From NCBI GenBank assembly GCA_963703325.1, contig OY969805.1:1674001-1738000 (forward strand): a DNA stretch of 64,000 nucleotides, read 5' to 3'. The notes under the pieces are model-generated. The model did no database searches and was not told the DNA's origin. It saw nothing but the letters and a program-made list of their open reading frames with translations. The translations under genes were made by a program, and so were the position numbers. This DNA comes from Aquilonibacter sp963703325. Its GTDB lineage: Bacteria; Vulcanimicrobiota; Vulcanimicrobiia; Vulcanimicrobiales; Vulcanimicrobiaceae. Every line of letters begins with the position of its first letter. Position 1 is the stretch's first letter. Of this stretch, positions 32,261-39,949 are shown piece by piece.

Positions 32261-32653
32261 GTGGATAGCACGCAGATTCAAGCCACCGGTCGTCGAAAGC
32301 GCGCCATCGCGCGCGTGAAGCTCGTCCACGGTCAAGGCGTGATCACCGTCAACAAAAAGCCGGTCGAGGAATATTTTCCGCGCCCGCAGCTGCAGCAAAT
32401 CGTGCGCCAGCCGTTCGAGGCGACGCAGAGCGGCGGCCGGTACGACGTCATCGTCAAAACCCAAGGCGGCGGGGTCACCGGCCAGGCCGGTGCCGTGCGT
32501 CACGGGATCTCGCGTGCGCTCGTCGAGATGGACGCCTCGTTCAAAGACGTGCTGCGAAAGAGCGGCTTCTTAACGCGCGATCCGCGTGAAAAGGAATCTA
32601 AGAAGTACGGCCGCAAGCGCGCACGCAAGCGCTTCCAGTTTAGCAAACGCTAG
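32261..32653 (+). CDS. rpsI: 30S ribosomal protein S9
   Basis: A 130-residue S9 from GTG. Motifs are ATGRRKRAIARVKLVHG, VTGQAGAVRHGISRAL and the basic tail KKYGRKRARKRFQFSKR, which reaches the P-site tRNA. It is 8 bp after rplM. Confidence 0.98.
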   Translation: MDSTQIQATGRRKRAIARVKLVHGQGVITVNKKPVEEYFPRPQLQQIVRQPFEATQSGGRYDVIVKTQGGGVTGQAGAVRHGISRALVEMDASFKDVLRKSGFLTRDPREKESKKYGRKRARKRFQFSKR

Positions 32654-32673
32654 CCCGCGCAACGTTTCTCAAG

Positions 32674-33675
32674 TTGGCCGCGATAGCGCTCGGCATTGCC
32701 GCGCTGCTATGGCGGCCTTCTTCGTTGTGGGTCGAGGATGCGTACGTCAACGGAATCTATCCGTTGTGGGAGCACGCGCTTTTTCCGATTAGCTCGACGC
32801 TGCCGTGGTCGCTCGGCGACATCGTTGTACTCGCGGGAATTGCGCTCATCGTCTGGCGTCTGCTCCGTGGGGATTGGCTCGGAGCGCTGGCGACGATCGC
32901 CATCTATGCATGCTGGTTCGAAGCCGGCTGGGGTTGGAATTACAACCGGGCGCCGATCGAAGCGCGCACCGCCTACGACCAATCGCGCATTACGCCCCGC
33001 GCCGTCGACGTCTTGCGGGCGCGCGCCATCGCGCAGATCAATCGCCTGGCGCCGCTCGCGCACGCACAAGCATCCGCGCCACTGGATATCGCGGGCCTCT
33101 ACGGCGCGTGGCTTCCGGTGGTGCAGGCCGGCGGCGACGCCTGGACGCCGCTCACCGGTGCGCCCAAGCCCACGCTGGCCGATCCGTTCATGGAGGCCAC
33201 AGGTACGAGCGGGTATATTAATCCCCTGGCGCTCGACGTCCATCTGGCAAGCGATCTGCTGTGGTTCGAACGCCCCTTTGACTTGGCCCACGAGTGGAGC
33301 CACATCGCTGGGTATGCTCGTGAGGATGAAGCGAATTTTCTGGCAATTGTCAGCTGCGCCCGCTCTAATGATCCGGTGGTCCAGTACTCGGGCTGGGTCG
33401 AGCTGTTTCTTTATCTTCCGCCGGAGGCACGATATTCCAAGAAAACCTTCATCCCGCTGGTATGGGCGGACTTCGCGGCGATCCGCGAGCGCAATCGGCG
33501 GCACGTCGACGTTTCTCTGGCAAAGCTCTCGTGGCGGACCTACAATACCTATCTCAAAACCAACCATGTTGCATCCGGAATACAGAACTACGATGAAGTC
33601 ACGCGCCTCTATCTGGGGATCTCGCGCGACCGGGAGGGTCTCCCTATGTCGCGCGTAGCCGAAGGTGTGCGCTAG
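32674..33675 (+). CDS. DUF3810 membrane-anchored metalloprotease-like protein
   Basis: A 333-residue protein from TTG 32674. Two to three N-terminal membrane segments (AAIALGIAALLW, LGDIVVLAGIALIVW, ALATIAIYACWF) precede a large domain with HEWSHIAGYAREDEANF (His206, Glu207, His210 and a downstream E-x-EAN), the zinc-protease-like motif of DUF3810. Substrates are unknown. It starts 20 bp after rpsI and ends 1 bp before the RND adaptor gene. Confidence 0.85.
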   Translation: MAAIALGIAALLWRPSSLWVEDAYVNGIYPLWEHALFPISSTLPWSLGDIVVLAGIALIVWRLLRGDWLGALATIAIYACWFEAGWGWNYNRAPIEARTAYDQSRITPRAVDVLRARAIAQINRLAPLAHAQASAPLDIAGLYGAWLPVVQAGGDAWTPLTGAPKPTLADPFMEATGTSGYINPLALDVHLASDLLWFERPFDLAHEWSHIAGYAREDEANFLAIVSCARSNDPVVQYSGWVELFLYLPPEARYSKKTFIPLVWADFAAIRERNRRHVDVSLAKLSWRTYNTYLKTNHVASGIQNYDEVTRLYLGISRDREGLPMSRVAEGVR

Positions 33676-33676
33676 C

Positions 33677-34891
33677 GTGAAGCGGATTCTCTCGCTCGTT
33701 GCGCTGGTCGCGCTTGTTAGCGGCTGTGCCAAACATCAGGCCGCTCCCGCACCGCCATACGTTCAAACGACCGTGGCCAACACCGGCTCGGTCTCGCCGT
33801 CGTCGGCCATGTCGGGCTTAATCGCGCCGTTCGAAAACGTTGCCGTGCAGACGACGCTCGTCGAACCGGCGGATACGGTCAACGTGCAGGAAGGCGATCA
33901 CGTCCACGTTGGACAGTTGCTCACGCAGCTCGACACGGCGGATTTGCAAGCCCAATTGCAATCCGATATAGCCACGGCACAAAGCGATGCGGCCAGCACC
34001 ACGCACACCGTGTATTCGGGGAACGAGTCGATCTCGCAGGGCAACCAAACGTTGAGCGCCGCGCAAGCCAGCCTGGTGCGCGATCAAGCGGTTATGGAAC
34101 GCGACGGGACACTCTACCGTCAAGGCTACGTCTCGCTCCAGCAGTATCAATCCGATCAGGCAACCGTGCGCAACGATCAAGCCAATCTTCGAATTGCCGA
34201 AGCGACGGTTCAGGCGAACGGGTCGAGTCTTAGTGCGCCGGGTCTGCAGCAGTCCTCGGTTGCGCAGGCAGAGGCGCAAGAGAAAGTGGCGCTTGCGCAG
34301 GCGCAACAAATTCGTGTCTCGATTGGAAAGGCGACCATCACCTCGCCGATCGACGGGGTCGTCGTCAATCGCAATCTCAATCCCGGCGAATATCCGGGAT
34401 CGCGTGAAATCTTCACGCTGCAGCAGGTCTCACCGATCTATGCCGTGTTGCGCGGCTCGTCCGACCAGGTCGCGGGAATTTTCCCGGGCTCCACGGCGAC
34501 GGTTACCACCGGCGATGCGACCGGTGTCCGCACCTACACCGGCAAGGTCGTCGGAGTGCTCAATGAGATTCAGCCGGGGTCGACCCAGTTCCAAGTCAAG
34601 GTCGTCCTCGAAAACGCAAACGGAGCGCTGCGACCGGGCATGGCGGTGAGCGGCGGTGTGTCGTTGCCGGGAGTGCGTGGCGTGCTCGTGCCGGTAACGG
34701 CCTTCACCGACGACAATCACGATTCGATTCAGATCGTGCAATCCGACGACACCGTGAAATCCGTGCAGGTGACCGAAGTCGCAAGCGACGGAAAAAATAG
34801 CGTCGTCAAAGGCGTCAATGCCGGCACACGGGTCGTGAGCAACGGCCAATCGAGCGTCGGCGACGGCGAGAAGATCTCTTTACAACCATGA
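33677..34891 (+). CDS. RND efflux periplasmic adaptor (membrane fusion protein)
   Basis: A 404-residue lipoprotein from GTG 33677, with lipobox LVSGC. It has the order typical of HlyD/AcrA adaptors: a beta-hairpin (FENVAVQTTLVEPADTVNVQEGDHVHVGQLL), a long coiled-coil hairpin (residues about 80-205), a lipoyl half with ATITSPIDGVVVNRNLNPGEYP, a beta-barrel (VSPIYAVLRG ... VLENANGALRPGMAVSG) and a membrane-proximal domain. It links the RND pump to an outer-membrane channel; no TolC-like gene is here. Confidence 0.93.
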   Translation: MKRILSLVALVALVSGCAKHQAAPAPPYVQTTVANTGSVSPSSAMSGLIAPFENVAVQTTLVEPADTVNVQEGDHVHVGQLLTQLDTADLQAQLQSDIATAQSDAASTTHTVYSGNESISQGNQTLSAAQASLVRDQAVMERDGTLYRQGYVSLQQYQSDQATVRNDQANLRIAEATVQANGSSLSAPGLQQSSVAQAEAQEKVALAQAQQIRVSIGKATITSPIDGVVVNRNLNPGEYPGSREIFTLQQVSPIYAVLRGSSDQVAGIFPGSTATVTTGDATGVRTYTGKVVGVLNEIQPGSTQFQVKVVLENANGALRPGMAVSGGVSLPGVRGVLVPVTAFTDDNHDSIQIVQSDDTVKSVQVTEVASDGKNSVVKGVNAGTRVVSNGQSSVGDGEKISLQP

Positions 34892-34897
34892 CTGTTC

Positions 34898-35003
34898 GGC
34901 GCGCCCTAGGGGCGTGCCGGCAGGATGCCGGCACAATGGCCGAGCGCAGGATGCGCGGCGGCGCAACGCGCCGCGGCCTAAGCGTAGGCTGGGGCGGAGC
35001 GCC
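34898..35003. repeat. Palindromic intergenic element, copy 2, with five consecutive hairpins
   Basis: The spacer between adaptor and pump holds five short perfect hairpins in a row: CGCCC-TAG-GGGCG (34902), TGCCGGCA-GGA-TGCCGGCA (34915), GCGCA-GGA-TGCGC (34944), GCGGCGC-AAC-GCGCCGC (34958) and GCCTA-AGCG-TAGGC (34976). Both ends (GGCGCGCCCTAGGGG and GCGGAGCGCC) match the element at 23776-23862. It ends 6 bp before the pump start codon. Confidence 0.65.
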
Positions 35004-35009
35004 TTCAAA

Positions 35010-36125
35010 ATGAAGTTCTCGCTAACCCGGCTCTTCATCAACCGGCCGACGCTGGTTTTTGTCATCATCTCGATCATGTTGTTCGCGGGCGTCATGAGCA
35101 CGATTACGATCGTGAAGGAGTTATATCCTGACGTCAGTCAGCCGACCGTCACGATCTCGGTGCAATACAATGGTGCCTCGGTCACCGAGATGCGCGACGA
35201 GATCGTCCAGCCGATCGAGCAAAATCTTGCCGGCACGCAAGATCTGCAAACGATCAACTCGGTCGTGCAGCAGGGGCAAGCATCGATCAGCGCTATCTTC
35301 GACATCAAGTCGGATACGGCAACCGATCTCGCACTCGCGAACAAAGCGGTACAGGCGTCGGAAAAATATCTGCCTACGAATATCACGCCGCCGACGGTCA
35401 ATCTCTATGACCCGACCGAATCCACGGTTGTCGTGCTCGCGCTCTACTCGCAAAAACTGCCGCTCAGTCAACTTGCGCTCTACGCGCAAAACGTCATCGC
35501 GCCGGCGCTCGAGCAAGTGCCTGGGATCTCCTTTGCCAACGTCGGTGGACTGGTCACTCCCGCATATGAAATTTTGGTCGATCCGGCGAAACTAGCGGCC
35601 GACAATTTGACGCTCGACGACGTCATCAACACGGTCTCGACCGACAACAACCGCGTGCCGGGCGGTTATGCTTACGAGACGAACCGGCAAACGACGATCG
35701 ACGTGCGCGGTGACATCACGACGCTCGAGAACGTCCGCAATCTGCCGATTATCGTATCGGGATCGACGGCGACGGCGAACCAGCTTCCCGGACAGGTCGA
35801 AAATTACAACGGTGGTCTTGCGAGCTTACCGGGACAAGTCAATCCGTGGACGGCGAGTAATGCAATCGTGCGCGTCGGCGACGTCGCGACCGTCACTTCG
35901 GCTTACGAGCCGCGGCTGCAAATTGCGCATATCAGCGGCAAGCCCGGACTGTTCTTGCAAATGCAAAAGACCTCGCAAGCCAGCGAGGTCGACGCGTCCA
36001 ACGCGGTGATCGCCGCCCTGCCCGCAGTCGAGCGGCAATTCCCGGAGATTCTCGTTCCGCGTCATCCACGTGCAGTCCCAGTTCACGGAGCAGCAGATCG
36101 ACATCGTCGTCCGGACGCTCTCTGA
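35010..36125 (+). CDS. RND efflux pump, N-terminal part (frameshifted)
   Basis: Encodes the first TM helix (LFINRPTLVFVIISIMLFAG) and the first periplasmic porter domain of an HAE1-type RND transporter (NGASVTEMRDEIVQPIEQNL, ALEQVPGISFANVGG). RND similarity continues to FPEIL near 36053, after which this frame reads unrelated residues until the stop. The pump resumes in the +1 frame at 36055 (FRVIHVQSQFTEQQ). A single extra base near 36048-36054 explains the break. Confidence 0.85.
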   Translation: MKFSLTRLFINRPTLVFVIISIMLFAGVMSTITIVKELYPDVSQPTVTISVQYNGASVTEMRDEIVQPIEQNLAGTQDLQTINSVVQQGQASISAIFDIKSDTATDLALANKAVQASEKYLPTNITPPTVNLYDPTESTVVVLALYSQKLPLSQLALYAQNVIAPALEQVPGISFANVGGLVTPAYEILVDPAKLAADNLTLDDVINTVSTDNNRVPGGYAYETNRQTTIDVRGDITTLENVRNLPIIVSGSTATANQLPGQVENYNGGLASLPGQVNPWTASNAIVRVGDVATVTSAYEPRLQIAHISGKPGLFLQMQKTSQASEVDASNAVIAALPAVERQFPEILVPRHPRAVPVHGAADRHRRPDAL

Positions 36126-38262
36126 AGCGATACTGCTCACCGGCCTTGCGATGGTGTTCTTCCTCCGTTCCTGGCGTAGCGCGATCGTCGTGTGCGTTTC
36201 GATCCCGCTCTCGCTTGCGATCGCGATGACCGTGATGAAGCTCATGGGCCTCACGCTCGATACCGACTCGCTCCTAGGAATGTCGCTGGTGATCGGCATC
36301 CTGGTTGACGACTCGACCGTCGTGCTCGAGAACATCGAGCGCCACTTCACCGAGCTCAAGCAGAAGCCCGAGGACGCCGCCGTTAGCGGTCGCGAGGAGA
36401 TCGGTGCGGCGGCGGTCGTCATCACGCTCGTCGACGTGGTGGTGTTCTTCCCGATCGCGTTCATCCAAGGTCAGGTCGGGCGCCAGCTCTCGGAGTTTGC
36501 GATCGTCGTCGTGATCTCGACGCTGACCTCACTCTTCGTCTCATTCACCGTCACACCGACGCTGGCGGGCCTATGGGCACTCAAGTCGCACTGGAAACCA
36601 TGGAAGCCGGTAGACTGGTTCGGCCAGCGCTTTGACGCGTTGCGCACCTGGTACACGAATCGTGCGCTGCCGTGGGGGATGAAGCACGGCAAGGCGGTTG
36701 CAATCTTCTGTCTCGCTACGTTCGTGGTGGCTATCTCGATGATTCCGCTCGGCATCGTTGGTGAAGAGTTCATCCCGGCAACGGATCGCGGCGAGATCTT
36801 TATCCAAGTTGCATACCCGATTGGCACGCCGTTGACCACCGTGGAAACGGGCATCTTCGCGTTCGAAAAGCAGATTCTCGGCTATTCGGACATCTTCGCG
36901 AATACGGCCGTGGCCGGTGCCTACGCCGCATCGTTCGGCGGCTTCGTCTCGCAGGCGAACGTCGGCCAGGTGCATGTCTGGCTCAAAAACAATCGCAAGC
37001 ACCCGACCTCATATTGGGTCACGGAATTTCAAAAGCTCTCGAAGAATGCGTTTCCGGCCGACGTCAGCGTCGTCGTCGTGCCGTCGACGGGCACGGGCGG
37101 TGGAAACGCACAACCGGTCGACATGTTGGTGACCGATCTCTCTGGCGGCGACCCGACGCCGTACGCCGTCAAAGTGCTCGACGCACTCAAGACCGTCAAA
37201 GGCGCGACCAGCGTCAACAGCAGCGGCACCGCGCTTACGCCGGAAATCTCCGTCATCTTCAATCGCGAGAAGGCCGAGGCGCTCGGTGTCGACGTCGGCC
37301 AGGCCGCAGAAGCGGCCGGCGCCGCGTTCGGCGGTAACGTAGCCACGCAATTTGAAACGACCGCAGGGCTCGAGCAAGTGCAGGTGATCTATCCGCCGTC
37401 CGATCAGACGAATCTCGGGATCTTGCGCAACGTAACGATTCGCACGTCGAGCGGTTCGATCGTGTATCTCAGCGACATTGCCACGTTTGAATCGACTCCG
37501 ACGCCGCCGTTGATGACGCGCACGAATCGCAGCACCGTGATTCACGTCGATTCGAACGTCGCACCGAATTCGTCGCTGTCGAGCGTCGAGAACGGGCTGA
37601 TGAAGTTGATCCCGTCGCTCCACCTGCCGCCGAACGTCGTCGTGCGTCCTGCGCCGCTTGGACAGCAGGATTTCATGCATCAGGCGCTGCTCGGGATCGG
37701 AACGTCGATGATCATCTCGGTGATTTTGGTCTATTTGTTGATGGTTGCGCTGTACAACGACTATCTTGCGCCCTTCATCATCATCTTCTCGGTCCCGGTC
37801 GCGGCGATCGGCGCGGTCGGTGCGCTGGTGCTCACCCATCGCACGCTCAATCTGTTCTCATTGATCGGCACCATCTTGTTGATCGGCATCTCGACCAAGA
37901 ACGGTATCCTGCTCGTCGACTACGCCAACACCTTGCGAGAGCGCGGCAAAGACAAGCTCGATGCGATCCTGGAAAGTGCGCACACGCGGTTCCGTCCGAT
38001 CATCATGACCAGTTTCTCGGTCGTCGCGGGCAACATTCCGCTCGCGCTCGCGCTCGATCCGGGATCGATCTCCCGTTCGAGTCTGGGCATCGTGGTTATC
38101 GGGGGCGTCGTGAGCTCGCTCGTGCTCACGCTCTTGCTCATTCCTAATGTGTACATGTGGGTCTCACCATCGGATGAGAAGTTCCGTGCTGAATTCCACC
38201 TGGCTCAGCAAAAAAACGGCAAGCCGAGCGCCCCCGAGCCCGCCGCAGCGCCGACCCACTAA
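36070..38262 (+). CDS. RND efflux pump, C-terminal part (frameshifted)
   Basis: The remaining ~735 residues of the pump; the true continuous frame begins at 36055, and the ATG at 36070 is probably not a real start. It holds TM helices 2-12, including the proton-relay VIGILVDDSTVVLENIERH in TM4 and VGEEFIPATDRGEIF, the second porter domain and the terminal helices (LIGTILLIGISTKNGILLVDYAN). The two parts together give about 1083 residues, a normal RND length, so the gene is otherwise complete. Confidence 0.88.
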   Translation: MQSQFTEQQIDIVVRTLSEAILLTGLAMVFFLRSWRSAIVVCVSIPLSLAIAMTVMKLMGLTLDTDSLLGMSLVIGILVDDSTVVLENIERHFTELKQKPEDAAVSGREEIGAAAVVITLVDVVVFFPIAFIQGQVGRQLSEFAIVVVISTLTSLFVSFTVTPTLAGLWALKSHWKPWKPVDWFGQRFDALRTWYTNRALPWGMKHGKAVAIFCLATFVVAISMIPLGIVGEEFIPATDRGEIFIQVAYPIGTPLTTVETGIFAFEKQILGYSDIFANTAVAGAYAASFGGFVSQANVGQVHVWLKNNRKHPTSYWVTEFQKLSKNAFPADVSVVVVPSTGTGGGNAQPVDMLVTDLSGGDPTPYAVKVLDALKTVKGATSVNSSGTALTPEISVIFNREKAEALGVDVGQAAEAAGAAFGGNVATQFETTAGLEQVQVIYPPSDQTNLGILRNVTIRTSSGSIVYLSDIATFESTPTPPLMTRTNRSTVIHVDSNVAPNSSLSSVENGLMKLIPSLHLPPNVVVRPAPLGQQDFMHQALLGIGTSMIISVILVYLLMVALYNDYLAPFIIIFSVPVAAIGAVGALVLTHRTLNLFSLIGTILLIGISTKNGILLVDYANTLRERGKDKLDAILESAHTRFRPIIMTSFSVVAGNIPLALALDPGSISRSSLGIVVIGGVVSSLVLTLLLIPNVYMWVSPSDEKFRAEFHLAQQKNGKPSAPEPAAAPTH

Positions 38263-38269
38263 TCCTGCG

Positions 38270-38485
38270 CTAGGTTCGGCCTGTCGCGGACGCGGCATAG
38301 AACGCGAAGTACTGCACGAGCGACCAGCCGATCGTGATGCCGATGACGATGGCGACGGCAAGCAGGCCGAGGGCCATCGGAATCGTCCACACGCCGTTGC
38401 GGTGATCGCGCACCCACGCGTTGCCGATCGCGAGCGCCATCGCGATTGCGATCGCTAGCCCAAACCCGTAGAAGAAGGCGTTCAT
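38270..38485 (-). CDS. Small two-helix membrane protein
   Basis: A 71-residue protein from ATG 38485 whose start overlaps the stop of the TMEM175-like gene by 4 bp (ATGA), a strong sign of translation. Two hydrophobic helices are visible: FFYGFGLAIAIAMALAIG and IPMALGLLAVAIVIGITIGW. The family is not recognised; it may assist the upstream channel. The same frame is open upstream through that gene but has no independent meaning there. Confidence 0.65.
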   Translation of the reverse strand: MNAFFYGFGLAIAIAMALAIGNAWVRDHRNGVWTIPMALGLLAVAIVIGITIGWSLVQYFAFYAASATGRT

Positions 38486-39075
38486 GCGACGTCGGCGTCC
38501 ACGCCGTGCGGGATGTAATAGTAGAACGTGATCGCAATGTACGCGGCAAAACTCAGCGCCGGAAGAATCAGTGCAAGCAACGCGGCTGCGACGTAGGTGA
38601 CCCAGCCGACGCGGTAGGCGACAACGGTCCGCGCGAGCCGCTCCGGCGTGACCGACGCCTCGAACGCTCCGCTCGCGATGAGATGCGCCAGCATCAGGTT
38701 GTAGGCGGTCGAGCAATACGTCAAGACGACGCCGTAGAATAGGGTCGAAGCGTGCATGGTGGGATACGCGCCCAGTGTCGACGTCGCAAATGGAATGACC
38801 ACGGTTCCGGAGAGCAGCATCAAGTTGAGCGCAATGGTCTTGCGGTCGATGCGCGCAACGAATCGGAAGAGTGCGTGGTGATTCTGCCACATGATGCCGA
38901 TCACCGCAAAGCTCAGCGCAAACGCGATAACGTTCGGCCAGAGCGAGAGGATCGCGTGGCGCAGTTCTCGCTCGCTGGGATCGTGCATTACCGGCAGCAC
39001 AATTCCCAGGATCAAGAGCGTGATCGCGAACGCGAACACGCCGTCGGTGAAGGCCTCGAAGCGACTCTTGTTCAT
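38482..39075 (-). CDS. TMEM175-family (DUF1211) potassium channel-like protein
   Basis: A 197-residue membrane protein from ATG 39075. The hallmark RFEAFTDGVFAFAITLLIL (RxxxFxDGVFAxAxTLL) is the pore-lining first helix of bacterial TMEM175 channels. Six hydrophobic helices fit the family: WPNVIAFALSFAVIGIMW with NHH after it, NLMLLSGTVVIPF, LFYGVVLTYCSTAYNLML, VGWVTYVAAALLALILP and others. It likely conducts K+ as a tetramer, known for homologues. Its 5' end faces the export locus with a 55-bp divergent spacer. Confidence 0.88.
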   Translation of the reverse strand: MNKSRFEAFTDGVFAFAITLLILGIVLPVMHDPSERELRHAILSLWPNVIAFALSFAVIGIMWQNHHALFRFVARIDRKTIALNLMLLSGTVVIPFATSTLGAYPTMHASTLFYGVVLTYCSTAYNLMLAHLIASGAFEASVTPERLARTVVAYRVGWVTYVAAALLALILPALSFAAYIAITFYYYIPHGVDADVA

Positions 39076-39130
39076 ATCCTCGCAACATCGCAGATGCGCC
39101 TTGGCCATCGTTCATCCCTATGCTCACCCC

Positions 39131-39346
39131 ATGTTCGATGTAGCCGATTCCCTCCGCGGCGGACTCGAATCCGCCGCAACGCGACTGCAGCAAGCGCAGC
39201 GTACGGTGGCGCGCGCCAACGCCGGAGAAGGTGGCCGCAGCGCGGACGCGGCGATGGCGCAAACCGCGCAAGCCGCCATTTTCGATGAAGCGCTGCTCGG
39301 CGCGATGCATGCACGACTCGAGGAGCTCAAGGTGGTGACCAAGTGA
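39131..39346 (+). CDS. FlgB-like proximal rod protein, miniature
   Basis: A 71-residue protein in the flgB position immediately before flgC. It begins MFDVADSLRGGLESAATRLQ and ends LLGAMHARLEELKVVTK, the latter resembling the C-terminal helix of FlgB, with the helical ends expected of rod proteins. Ordinary FlgB has about 130 residues; the central ANNIAN-type motif and beta part are missing (QRTVARANAG stands in). Assignment rests on position and helical pattern. It overlaps flgC by 4 bp. Confidence 0.6.
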   Translation: MFDVADSLRGGLESAATRLQQAQRTVARANAGEGGRSADAAMAQTAQAAIFDEALLGAMHARLEELKVVTK

Positions 39347-39678
39347 TCGACCTGCTCGCAACCGCGGCCGGTGCGATGGACGCACAGCGCGCAGCCCTTG
39401 ACGTGTGCGCCCGCAACGTCGCCGCTGCCGAAGCCGCCGGTCCCAACGGCAGCTATGCGCGATTGATTCCGGACTTTCGTCTTGCCGACGACGACGATGG
39501 CGGCGGGACGACCGTGCAGTTTACCGGCACGCACGAGGAGCGTGGAACCAACGTTGACGTGATCACCGAAATGATTGCAGTGATGAATGCCTCCCGCGCG
39601 TACGAATCGGATGCGTCGCTATTCGACGTCGGCAAGACGCTCGACGAGCGCACGATCGACATGGGACACCTGGCATGA
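39343..39678 (+). CDS. flgC: Flagellar basal-body rod protein FlgC
   Basis: A 111-residue protein from GTG (GTGA overlap with the previous stop). The N-terminal IDLLATAAGAMDAQRAALDVCARNVAAAE and C-terminal NVDVITEMIAVMNASRAYESDASLFDVGKT are the two conserved helices of FlgC. It is shorter than usual (about 135-150) because the middle is trimmed to an acidic stretch (ADDDDGGG). It is a substrate and structural part of the export machine's rod. Confidence 0.88.
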   Translation: MIDLLATAAGAMDAQRAALDVCARNVAAAEAAGPNGSYARLIPDFRLADDDDGGGTTVQFTGTHEERGTNVDVITEMIAVMNASRAYESDASLFDVGKTLDERTIDMGHLA

Positions 39679-39941
39679 AAGTAGAGCTGCTGACTCCGGA
39701 CACGGCACCGCTGCCGGAAGGTGCATCTCCGGTGCCGTCGGATTTCGGTCGCGCGCTCGACGCAATCGGTGAGACTCTCGCCGGCGCCACAAAGGCAGAA
39801 GACGTCTATGCAAGTGGCGGCGGTTCGCTGGAAGACGCTATGTATCGCCGTGCGCAAGCCGACATCGCGCTTTCGGTCGCGACCGCTGCGGCGCAGCGCG
39901 CCGCGCAGGCCGTACAAACACTGCTGAACCTCCAAATCTAG
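39675..39941 (+). CDS. fliE: Flagellar hook-basal body protein FliE
   Basis: An 88-residue protein starting in an ATGA overlap. Its C-terminal helix RAQADIALSVATAAAQRAAQAVQTLLNLQI matches FliE (A-x-QRA-x-QAV-x-TLLN-x-QI). FliE joins the MS ring to the rod and is the first exported substrate in flagella. Confidence 0.87.
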   Translation: MKVELLTPDTAPLPEGASPVPSDFGRALDAIGETLAGATKAEDVYASGGGSLEDAMYRRAQADIALSVATAAAQRAAQAVQTLLNLQI

Positions 39942-39949
39942 GTATCGAC

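Noticed and set aside
38270..39385. 371-codon minus-strand frame across the TMEM175-like gene
   Set aside because: Only its last 71 codons, starting at the ATGA overlap, look like a membrane protein; the rest is an out-of-frame reading of the channel gene.
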